From Lineus longissimus (taxonomy: Eukaryota; Nemertea; Pilidiophora; Heteronemertea; Lineidae), in NCBI RefSeq assembly GCF_910592395.1, contig NC_088312.1, forward strand, positions 22,761,292-22,825,291: a stretch of 64,000 bases of DNA, in the 5' to 3' direction. Within the stretch, counting starts at the first letter, position 1, and every line of letters starts with the position of its first letter. Positions 49,345 to 59,749 of the stretch are shown here, piece after piece. A program made the position numbers and the translations under genes. The notes beneath the pieces were generated by a model, which was given only the letters and a program-made list of their open reading frames with translations, was not told where the DNA came from and searched no databases.

Positions 49345-52300
49345 TTATGAAGTTGTACAGTTGAAGTTGTCTCCCATGTCTTCAGCATATTTATTTGAAA
49401 TAAGCTCCCTCATTTTATCAATTTCTTTCCGTAAACCTCGAACTTGAGCCAGTTTCTTCTTCAGTGCTGGGACGTCATTTGCATCAGCCTCTTCTTCCGA
49501 CTCTGCCATAGATGGCGCTGAAATAGAGAGAGCAAATGAATTTACAACTGACGCCGGCAGGGAGACTGTGACATATCCAAACTTTCAATCTTTACATAAA
49601 AACATGTTGGTAATGGTGACCTTATACATATAGCCATGGTGGCCTCTGTATATGTGGGTATCAAAGACCTCCCCAAAGCATATGCATTGGCACAGAATTG
49701 TGCCAGAGTGTTAGCATGAATTGTAGCCTAGATTATCCTCTCACTGACAATAGGACCTGACCTAATATCTTGTACAAATATCTACCTCGGACACCGAGAA
49801 GCACTGATATATTCGGATCCTGTCCCTGAGATCTTTCCATACAGATCTCAATCAGCGACTGCAGCTCTGTGATGCTTGTGTTCATCTCCCGCACCAGTTT
49901 CCTCTGTATCTTCTGCTGATCGGATGAAAGCAGACGATCGAGCTCCTTGGCCTTGTCCTGTAGGATCATGTTCTTTTCCATCAGGTCCTGGTTCTGTCGG
50001 CCAAGCTGGAGAGAAAATCATGAACATTTCGTTCAAAGAAACGTTGAAAAGTTTATCTTCTGCAATTTCCATTATAGGCAGACCAAGAGAGACCTGGCGG
50101 CGTTCCATAGCAAAGGAACTTCAAGAGAAGGGCCTAACGTGGGAGGCAGCCAGACAGCGAGCAGCCAACAGACTTGAGTGGAGGACCCTGGGGAACGCCC
50201 CATGTGCCACCTAGGGCACGAAGGGTCCTAAAGAAAAAAAAGAATTTCCATTATATCTTCTGCTGAACCAATAACGCGAGACAAGTTCACATTTTTTATT
50301 ACAAACCTCTTTAATAGATGTCCTGAGTTTCTTAAGCTGGTCGTCTTTGCCGTCCATCTCATCTTTCATCGCCATGACCATCGACTCATCCTGGCTGATC
50401 TGTTCCTCAAGCTGTTTCACTCGGATCTGCTGCTTGGCTTCCGCCTGCTGGTACTTCTTGTGACGAGTTTCTAACATCTGCAAGCAAAATCGAGGAGTTC
50501 AACTTGACATTTCTGACAATAAACCTTGTTTTGGTCACTTTTGTTTCATGTTCAGCCGACTGGAAGTACTGACGGTTCACAAACAAGAAATTAAGTTTGT
50601 GTGGCCTTGACATGAAGAAATAGACCTGAAAAGTAAACAACAGGATATCCCAAGTCCTACCTTTTTAGCTTTTTCAAAATCTGACTTGAGTTTCTGGTTC
50701 TCCCACCTGAGGTCATCGATATCTGAGAGTTCGTCATGTTCTAGCTTGCCCTGTTTCTCTGGCTTTTGAAGTCTTCCCAACTCCAACTTGAAACCATCAA
50801 TCTTCAAACGACAAAAACAAATTTAATCAGTTAGAAAACATTTGACAAGACACAGCCAACTTAATTCGATATATGCAATGCAGCCAGTTCGATGTTGATG
50901 CCTTCAGGAGGAAATGACACAATAACCCATATTCACGGGGCGCCAAGGAACACTGAACACTGCCTCCTTCATGATCACCAATGGGTTTATCAGGGAAATT
51001 CAGTACGCAAGGGAAGTAGGCAATTCTTGTTCTTCCCCTGCTTCGTAATTGAAATAATGGAGTGGAGTAGGTTGGCTTTGGCATGGAGAAGTCAACTCGA
51101 CGAATTCGTAAGATAGAACGGAACTCACGTTGCCTACAGATCTCTAACCTCTGTGAACCTGAGCCATCTTTCACACGGCCCTTACCTTAGCATTCAAGTC
51201 CTCTTCCGTCTTCTCCAGGCAGTGGATGCGGTTCTCTTTCGTTCTGAGTACCGCCTGGCCATCTTGTAATGAGAGTTCAAGCTCCGATATCCTGCTCTTA
51301 AAGATCACCTCGTTGTCTTGGAAGTTTTTCAAATGAAAAAGGTCAAGGAAAGTCAGAAGGAACAGATAAAATTAAGGGCAAAAAATCCCAAGATTATTTT
51401 TTCTTTCAACATTTTATAATGGATGAATGGTCGATTCACATTGATATTTTCATCAGCAGACAACAGGCAAAAACAATAAAACCACTTGAGGTTCCCAACA
51501 ACAAACTGTTTTCAATAGGGCAGGAAAAAGGATATTTCTTGACTCTTGGAGCTATAATCATCCCGCGTAGGCAGATCGGAGACGTATCTTTCTAAACCTT
51601 TCAACTTTTCCTGATTCGCCATGAAATTGTCCACCAACTCCTGATGGCGCTCCTTCCACTCAAGCACAAGGTTTTCTTTATTTGAGACCTGCTTTCTCAA
51701 GTTCTCCACTTCCTCTTTTGAGAAATCTTTCTTGTCTTTTAATTCTTCTTTCATTTGTTGGTTTTCATACTCGACTCCCCTGAAATGTCCATGACACAAA
51801 TATAAGAAACTTAAAAAGACCCCGAAATAAATAAATAAATCTTTTTAAAATTTAGAAAAAAATAATTTCCATAAAAAAACATTTGTGTTCCTTCCAAAGA
51901 CTTCCAATTTCGTGGTGGCAGGTGGCAGAATAGTGACATTCAACAAAATATTTCTTAAGGGAGCCTAAATTGCTGACTAAACAAAATTGTACACACCCCA
52001 ACTTTTGCTGCAGCTGCTCAATGAGATCATCTTTCAGTTTCAGTGTCGCTTGAAGCTGCCCTCTCGTCGTGTCGTTCTCAAATTGGAATTCCTGCAATTT
52101 CATGCTGAGCATTTCCGTATTGCCACGGTTACCAAGAGACAAGGCTAGTTTGACATGCTCCTCATTTTCTCTCACTCTCACTTCCATGTCTTGCATTTTG
52201 ATTTTCATTCTGAAAAAAAAAAAACATTAAAAAATTGCCTTTTTCAACAACATCAAGGAGCTGCTGTCTTGGACTCTGGGCTGATGATCAAGAGGTCCCT

Positions 52301-55300
52301 GGTTCAAAGCTCAGGTCTCTTTGTCTTACTTGCCTCTTCCAATCAAGGTGTACAAATGAATGCTGGTCAGAAATGACAAGGTTGTGGTGCTGAATGAGCA
52401 GATCATCCGAGTTCTACCAGGCCTTTCAATTACATGGAGACCTCTACACCCTGTATTTTTTTAGCCTATTTTGGGGACATGTTTTTTTTTCTTTTTAGCT
52501 TAATTTGGGGACATTTCGTCGTGCCAATTTGCCTGAACATCGACGTCCTTATTGACTGACATTGTCACATGAAGCTGAAAACTCATAATTTTAGGATGAA
52601 AAGTATCAAATTAGGCCATTTAGGATGAGATTTGGTCATTTAAGGTGTCAAAAAACGCTTCAGGGGGGTCAAATTACCCCTTAAAAAAAAAATATATAAA
52701 TTTTTTTTCTATTTTTGGGACATTTTTTCAGGGCCTAATTTGGGGACATGCCAAATTTCCTACACCGTATAGTGGTGTGAAAATGATGTAATCGAAAGGC
52801 CTGTCTACTGCAAGGTTTTAGAATAGACCGTGTTTAAAGAGTGAAGTCAGATGACACATCTACTCACTTGATATCAGACTGAACCCAACTATAAGATCTA
52901 GAGACTTTCAAGCAATAGCACAATGACGTACCTCTCAATGATCATATCCTTCTCTTTAATGATCCCATCAGCTGCTCGTTTCAATGCGTCCCATTTGTAA
53001 GGATCTTGGGCATCGTAAGCATTCTGCAACAAGGGAAACAAATACATGGACACACAACAAGAGGTGGGAGAATTCGGAGTTTGAGATCAGTCAAGCCATA
53101 CGGACGGTAACCAGTGCCCCTCATTATGCCAAGGGCACTTGCGTGAGAGCTTGACGTGCCAGCATGTAACCTACCAAGCTGACTTTTAGTTATGGGTATC
53201 ATGTTTTTTATTTAGGAATCACCCCAGAGCAACTGAAGAGCACAGTTAGCAAATTCAAGAGAATTCTTTATCATAGAACATGGAAAACGAAAGCCAAATA
53301 TCTTCAAAAATAACACCTGCATTAGTATTAAAGTCCCCATAACAACAAAAATAGTTGTTAGTCCGTGGATATTTCCTCAGACCTCACCCACCTGAGATGT
53401 ATCCAAGTGTTGCTTCTTCAGCTGCATCTGATGTCTCTGCTGCCACTGCGCCAAGTCTCCTGTGATTGGTGGATCTCGGTCATGTGACTGGATGGAATCG
53501 CGATTACTGGAACCGATGGAATAATTTGAACTGTCGAAGTGATCGCTTCCGTGTGACGTGTCAAGCCGTGGATCTTTGAATTTTAGAGGATCGAATAACG
53601 ATTTGACCGGTAGTAACTTTTGGACAGGTGATTTGGAACCGGAGGATTTTCCTGGAGAGCGGATCCGTGGAGGTGAGCATGCTGGACTTGTGGGTCGTCC
53701 TCGCAATGACTGCGTCGCGAGAGATGTGTAACTCCCAGAGCTGACATTCCCGTACGATGCGTAGACATCATGATAGCCGTGTTGAGGTACAGGAACAAAG
53801 TCTCTTCCGTACTGTTCATGAATATGGCCGTAATGGCGATCACGTTTCGGAGAATGGAGGAAAATGTCATCCCGAAAACCTGATTGGTTCAGCGTAAATT
53901 CTGAGAGGGGCTCGCTAAAATGTCCTTGGTCTGCATTAATGTCTGCACAGGAATGCCATTGCTTGCTGGACAGGCCAGGTTGATTGTAATGACCCATTGA
54001 CGCGGAATGCAGCTGGGTCATGCTCTGATGGTGGTGGTCGTAATGCCCTTGTGCCCGTGGGACATCTGTGAAGGACATGGGTCCTGACTCAGGTATCGAC
54101 TGAATGGACCCGCGTGTCGTCCTAAAGCCACTGTTTGGTTGGGGAGCTGGAACTGAGAAAAACAATGGAATGAATTATGATTATGAATAAAAAATTCAAA
54201 AATTCAAATAAATTTCATAGTGATTTCATTATATTTGAAAACCACCCCAGGAAACACAATATTTGGAGGATGTCCAACATAACTTATATATATATATCAA
54301 TTTTATTAATCAAAAGTTCAAAATCGATGGTCTCAGCTTAATCTCAAAATCTTAAGGGTTGTTAACCAGTACAGAGTTTCTTACTTGGAAAACCTTTAAA
54401 CATTTACCTTGCCGAAAATCGCCACCAGATAATTTCTCTTTCCGGACAGCCTTCGACGTGGACGGCCTGGGTGTCTGGAATGGGTAAACATCGCCGCCAC
54501 CTCTTCCACTGTTGACGCTGGGTGGTGTCACATAACTGCCAATCACGGCCTCATCTGGCGTCCTTCGGTTCTGCTCTTGTAACATTCTCTGGGTATATTC
54601 TGAAGCCATGAAAATAAGACGAATATAAAAGACAATTTTTTTTTAATTGTGCACATTTTCATTCCCATTAATTATGAGATTAACACTTCTAGAAGACAGT
54701 TCTCTACTGATTTCAATTAGAACAAGTTTATTTTGTGCCTCCTAGTTCCATGGGAGAGCACAAAAGCACATAAAAGTCCGAGACAAGACCACTAATGAAT
54801 ATTCATAGGTTGGAGGGTCGAGGCCTATAAATTAGATGAGTGCATGTTTTTAACTCAAGTACATAGAGGGGTATTGAAAAAATATTTGCTGTGGCAAGTC
54901 CACTGATATAAAGAAATTATTTGATGAAAAAATTAATTTCGAATTTCGATATTTGGGTAATAGGGGGCGTGTTTTGAGATTTTTCTGCCAGTTGGCTGAA
55001 AAGAGTGGAAATATCAATGTCTGTCTAATTTGTCGATTATCAAAAAATTTCCATGGTCAACTACCAGTTTATTTTTCACCATTTACTTGCCCGACTGTCC
55101 GGAATATCATATCAAAATTTCAAATTCACAACCCCACGCAGTATTTGATGCGTCGCGGTCAAACATTGACAATTTAACTGCTAAAAGGCTTAAAAAATCA
55201 ATGGTGGTCTTGTCTTGTCCCCCTACTACTTCATAGAATTCAACTTACCAAACTTAGAAATTACATTTTTTGACATTTCAATTATGCAAGTGTGTTTCGC

Positions 55301-55642
55301 AACAAGATCAACAAACTCCATGTTTGAAAATAAAATATCATAAGTGAAGACTTTATAATAAGAGCACTTTTCAATCACAAATCTCAGAATACAAGTAGTT
55401 AGTCTGGCCAGGTACAGCAAGAATGATTTGGTTGATCCCAATTTAATACACCAAAGATAAAATGGGTGATAAACATCGCAGTGCAATATTAGCAAGTATT
55501 ATATTTCCACTGGTAGTGCTAGTAACACATGTGCTGATTATAACACCATTACAAATACAACTGTATATTTTAAAAACTCACCGGGTGCGTTGGTCTGTAT
55601 GGGGCGTGGAGACTTAGGTACAGGTGAGGGCGATTTCCTCAT
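49345..55642 (-). CDS. CEP85: CEP85/CEP85L-family centrosomal coiled-coil protein (11 coding exons, 801 aa)
   Basis: Centrosomal protein; vertebrate CEP85 binds STIL to help PLK4-driven centriole assembly and restrains NEK2. Exons in coding order on the minus strand: 55642-55582, 54599-54408, 54152-53392, 53023-52932, 52209-51997, 51779-51536, 51323-51186, 50801-50661, 50477-50307, 50005-49786, 49517-49345; phases all close. The N-terminal third is low-complexity and Ser/Pro/His-rich; from about residue 340 it is predicted coiled coil. Diagnostic matches to vertebrate CEP85: GLERYVSDLPTRDD (family LERYLADLP), QGQDPNISVLLG (family GHDPNLSLLLG), and the C-terminus LRKEIDKMRELISNKYAEDMGDN (here in two parts: LRKEIDKMRELISNK, YAEDMGDN). 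An in-frame TGA just upstream of ATG 55642 supports the start. Vertebrates have two paralogues, so the symbol stands for the shared orthologue. Confidence 0.9.
50026..50240 (+). mobile_element. 3' tail of a non-LTR retrotransposon, antisense in a CEP85 intron
   Basis: The frame here contains GRPRETWRRSIAKELQEKG followed by LTWEAARQRAANRLEWR, the conserved GRP..TWRR...E....G..W..A...A..R..WR end found after the reverse transcriptase of many LINEs. It ends in a stop at 50212-50214 near the likely element end. It sits between exons 9 and 10 of the minus-strand CEP85-like gene, in the opposite orientation, and lacks any upstream RT. Confidence 0.7.
51324..51535 (-). other. U12-type AT-AC intron in the CEP85-like gene
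   Basis: Read on the minus strand the intron opens with ATATCCTTTT immediately after the codons for KSQE, contains TTCCTTGAC at 51350-51342 and ends AC at 51325-51324. These are the U12 5' site, branch site and AT-AC 3' site. The branch adenosine lies about 19 nt from the intron end, within or close to the U12 range. Length is 212 bp. Using these ends joins exons 6 and 7 in phase 0 (after residue 521) and continues the coiled coil. Confidence 0.88.
52250..52430 (+). mobile_element. Second, different tRNA-derived SINE in a CEP85 intron
   Basis: The segment gctgatgatcaagaggtccc followed by tggttcaaagctcagg resembles a tRNA B-box region, then gcctcttccaatcaaggtg and caaatgaatgctggt. It lies between coding exons 4 and 5. 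Confidence 0.5.
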
Positions 55643-56659
55643 CTTCCTACCTCAGAGCAAATGATTCAACTTCTTACTCGTCTCCTGTCCTGATCTCTGA
55701 AGCCAGAATGAATAGAGAATGATTGAATGAGTTTTGTGGACCCTGTGTCAACTGTCAGTGTCATGACCGAGATTGTAAAGGCAAAAATGAGTCTCTTGAA
55801 GAAAGCATAACTCGGGACTTATCCCAGAGAAAAAAGAGGTAGGCCTACTTTTTGTTTTTCATACAACGTGGTCCAAAGGGAAATATCTTGTTCTGACACT
55901 GTCCAACATTCAACCTCATGACCTCGGCTCAGGTCTCCTCATACTTGTATCCTGATTGATAGGTTCGCCAACATTTGTTTATCTAGGCACTGACTATCAG
56001 TATCACGCATGATCACCAGACACCAGTGTCATATATGATATCCGCTATGAGTTTGTCCATTTGATTTGTTGGGCTTCTGATTCGTTTTTGTCAAAAGGCC
56101 TAATATAATGGCAGGCTGCAGGGGCAGGGCATCACAATCTAATCCAGCCATACAACATCTAGGCCTATCTAGATCTAACCTAAACTTCGGCCTACGGATT
56201 ACAAAACAAATGTACAGGACTACATGTAGGCTACTGTAGCTAGGTTGGAACTTGGCCAACAAAGTGCAGCAATCAATAGCCTATGTGAGTATGTCAAGTC
56301 AACTATACATGCATACCTAACCTATAGTATGCTACTAGTACTAGGCTATAGTACTATTGCTAGTGAAGACAGTTTACGATAAACATATTCAATCATCGGC
56401 ATCCATCCAGCCTTTTAGCAATCATTCATGTTATTCATGTCATTCATCCATCCGGGCGGCGGGCCCAACCCTTAACTGGCCATCCATGGCATCATCATCA
56501 TGGCATTTCATGATTAGAATTGATCGATGAGTGATGACGATGGGCATATCCGTGACGTCAAAAATTCACTTTCAAATTAGATTTATACACTAATCGTAAG
56601 AGAGACTGGTATTTTGACGCCTTCTCTTGAAGAAATACGAATATCGCTGGTCAACTTAC

Positions 56660-56830
56660 CAAATTAACAAAGAGAATGACGAAGCTAAATTACAATAAAT
56701 AATGGATTTATTCGTAAAACAGCAACAAGTTTGACCGCCATTTTTCAAACTCGTGGGTTGGTGTAAACTGTGGACGAAAGTGTGGACGAAAGTGTTCAGT
56801 GGTGCCGCCATCTTGGATCAACGAAAGTTG
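56660..56830 (-). promoter_or_regulatory. Probable promoter and 5' noncoding exon of the CEP85-like gene
   Basis: On the minus strand there are two YY1-type sites: CAAGATGGCGGC at about 56826-56814 and AAAATGGCGGTC at about 56745-56733. YY1 sites in this orientation commonly lie at or just after the start of 5' noncoding exons. A good donor (TTTG|GTAAGTTG) follows at 56660-56659, and an acceptor (ctggcttcag) at 55697 sits just upstream of the coding start at 55642. I infer a spliced 5' UTR; no TATA box is evident. Confidence 0.5.
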
Positions 56831-57258
56831 GTCTGAGAGAGGGCCAACTATTTTTGCCTACAACTGCATGATATTGTCATTGTCATTCAAATAAAAGTAG
56901 TTTTTGTGAAAGAATATTATTTGGACTAGTTAGAAATATCACAGTTTCAACAAATTCTTTGATAATTAGTCCACATTTGGACACTAGACGTGCACTTCCC
57001 CGTCCACAAAATCATAGGCCACTTCGAAAACCTTCAGAAAAGGGGCAAAAAAGCCCGTCCACTCATTGATCAAAATCACCCATCAAAATAACTTTTTTCT
57101 TTTTTTCTTTCGCTGACCCATTAAAAAGATTATAATGCATAATATACTGCAATTTCCTCTAAATATATTGAAAGACAAAGAAATGCCAGCCCACCAAACT
57201 TAGAGGGCCGCTGTCCACACTTCCGTCCACACTTTCGTCCACAGTTTACACCTACCCG
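56756..57258. mobile_element. Inverted-repeat element of about 500 bp upstream of the CEP85-like gene
   Basis: Left end gggttggtgtaaactgtgga (with cgaaagtgtggacgaaagtg) is the inverted copy of ccgtccacactttcgtccac / agtttacacctaccc at 57,215-57,255. It overlaps the inferred CEP85 promoter and carries one of the two YY1-type sites just inside its left arm. Confidence 0.7.
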
Positions 57259-57677
57259 GCGTGATGTCCAAATGGGACGAAATCGTAACGACGACGACGA
57301 CGACGAACGTCAATGAGCACTCATTATTTATAAATCATAAACATTTGAAAGATCTTATGATCTAACGATAAAAATCTTGTAATGACTTTGTGTTTAAGGA
57401 AGAATTTTTAGTTCGTCTTTTTAGTTTGAGACATTTTGCTACACTCTGTAGATTTCAAACTCACCATCATTCATCAATGGCATCATTCAGCAACGTGGGA
57501 TTGTGGTTAGGCCTATTGTAAATTTATTGTTTTGATAGGCCTAGGCCTACTGATATTTTGATAATGTACATTTGTATTTGTGTTTCGTGCCTTAATGCAA
57601 AGATTGTGTTTTGGCAAATAAATTTCATTTCATTTCATTTTCACTGTCAGTATCATGACTCATGGTGGTTTACTGTC

Positions 57678-59091
57678 GTTTCGCTACATTGCCAGTTCGC
57701 TACCAGTCGTTTCGCTACATGTGGCGGTCGTTTCGCTACATGGTAGGTCGTTTCGCTACATGGGTGGAGTAGTTTCGCTACATGATGGGTACGGTCGTTT
57801 CGCTACATGGAGGACGTTTCGCTACATGGGTGGAGTCGTTTCGCTACACGGATGTAGGTCATTTCGCTACATCGTAGGTCGTTTCGCTACATTGGTGGAG
57901 TCATTATTTTTTTCAAGTTTGTGCTAAACTCCGGGCTAAATATTTGTTGTGAATTTAGGGAAAAAATGCTCGAGTATAGTACAATTACTGATTCGTCTTC
58001 GGGTAATCATCATCATCATCATCATCATTATTCACGGCGTAGTAACCAAATTTGATTTTTGCCGCATGCAGTTTGAACGGGCTAAGTGCGCGGGTGCATG
58101 ACAAAAGTTTGAAACAAAAACTCGGAAATGTTCTGCTCGTTCCAAAAAAAGTTTGTTATAGGGTAACGAAATAAAAACGTAACAAATGTCTACCAATTCA
58201 AAGTCCTCCACACTTATTTACAAAAGTAATACTGGCGGTTTTAATTAATATGTAAAGTCAAGGACTTGGTGAGCATAACTACGCTTATAGAAAGATTCAA
58301 CACAAGCAAGAGTCGCTACAGAGTCCCAGAGAAGTACAACAAATGTGTCGCCAAGATCAACGCGTTATTGAGAAAAGATAAGAGAATCGACTTAATCGAA
58401 CTTAAGTCTATCCACCGGCAGTCGCAGATGAAGAGTGATGGTGTGCATCTCAACGACGACGGACAACATAGACTGGCACGAGAAATCCGGGGCGGTATCC
58501 TTAGGAGGCGCTAGGCCTTTGGTGCAGCATTGATATACGGCCCTTTTCAGGGCCCTCAAAAAAGTAAAAGAGACAAATGTGCATGGCCTACAGATATTTC
58601 CAAGCAAGTAATAAAAATAAAGAAATAAATCGTGCAATTCTGACCCTATAGAACAATATACCAACTTTTTTAGGATTTTAACAAAAAATGGGGCCGGGCG
58701 TGGACGATCACCAACTCTTTTTTTTATGTGGCCTAACCCAGGCCAGGACGACAAGAACCCCTTGCGCGCCATCAAACTGTATAAGTTTTTTAATGGCTAA
58801 CTGCGCTATAATAAATTTGTAGTCACCACCGGGAATTATAGTAGGGTAAAATAGAGTAAAAATAATGACTCCACCCATGTAGCGAAACGACCTACGATGT
58901 AGCGAAATGACCTACATCCATGTAGCGAAACGACTCCACCCATGTAGCGAAACGTCCTCCATGTAGCGAAACGACCGTACCCATCATGTAGCGAAACGAC
59001 TCCACCCATGTAGCGAAACGACCTACCATGTAGCGAAACGACCGCCACATGTAGCGAAACGACTGGTAGCGAACTGGCAATGTAGCGAAAC
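57678..59091. mobile_element. Foldback-type element with tandem-repeat inverted arms
   Basis: Left arm 57678-57910 and right arm 58859-59091 are inverted copies of about 233 bp with very high identity. Each arm is built of roughly a dozen units of about 20 bp around gtcgtttcgctacatgggtg. This architecture (long inverted repeats made of short tandem repeats) is that of foldback elements such as Drosophila FB and sea urchin TU. The middle part is 948 bp and holds a SGNH-hydrolase-like fragment and a CAT trinucleotide run at 58006-58027. I could not define a target-site duplication. Confidence 0.8.
58266..58514 (+). pseudogene. C-terminal fragment of a SGNH/GDSL-type hydrolase inside the foldback element
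   Basis: The 82-residue frame ends MKSDGVHLNDDGQHRLA, followed by a basic tail. DGVH fits the Asp-x-x-His catalytic motif (block V) of SGNH hydrolases, and DGVHLN..G is typical of esterase-like domains found in some invertebrate retroelements. The upstream blocks (GDS serine motif) are not visible nearby, so it is probably a fragment captured by the element; a spliced gene remnant is also possible. Confidence 0.45.
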
Positions 59092-59749
59092 AGCCTGATA
59101 CCCTCATGGTCATGATCATGATGGTGTCATTCTCGTCGTCCTTCACATAAAGTAGCCCAAAAGTAGCCTAAGCAACCTTCCTCATTGTTAATCTATATTT
59201 TCTATATTCAGGTTTGTTTGGGCCCGCAATGACTTCCTCCGCCTGGTGTAAAACTAAGGGTCTAGCTATGTAGCCTATCCCTCACTGTCCTCAGCTCAGT
59301 CATAGTCGAATGAACCATCGACGTATTGTTTTCTTTTATCGTCTTTAAGTTTTAAGACTACTCCGCTCAGCATGCTCAGACCCAGTACTACAGTAGTCTG
59401 AGTAGACAGTTACGCTCTACAGTACAGTCGACTTAGTAGTTCACAGTTTCAAATCAACACAGTCAAACACATCCCATCACATGTCAGCAAGGCCATTCAC
59501 CACCATGGATAGATGTTTAATGACGTCACAAGAATTAAATGTTGGCCTATAGCCGGCCATGGCCCAGCTGGTCCTGACCCTGGGCTGGGCTGGCATCCCA
59601 TTCCCAGTGCGACTCACCTATCAACCTTTTCGTAGGAGTTTGTTTGGGCGCTGACCAGTCATATGTTTCACATGGAACAAAGGCCAAAGGGTATCACTAT
59701 CAGTAAATGAATCAACATTTTCTTTTATATATCTAACAGCTGATGAACA
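59092..59749. other. Upstream region of bestrophin
   Basis: No coding exon seen. An acceptor-like tttatatatctaacag ends at 59,739, ten bases before the bestrophin ATG, so part of this region may hold a noncoding first exon. Confidence 0.45.

Noticed and set aside
51512-51560. GT donor (aaga|gtcaag) for CEP85 exon 6
   Set aside because: It is a poor U2 donor, while the AT-AC ends, the perfect U12 branch site and the phase all agree on the alternative.
57655-57927. Open frames in the foldback arms (repeating FATW / RSFRYMG patterns)
   Set aside because: They are translations of the tandem units, appear on both arms, and have no start context or conserved domain.
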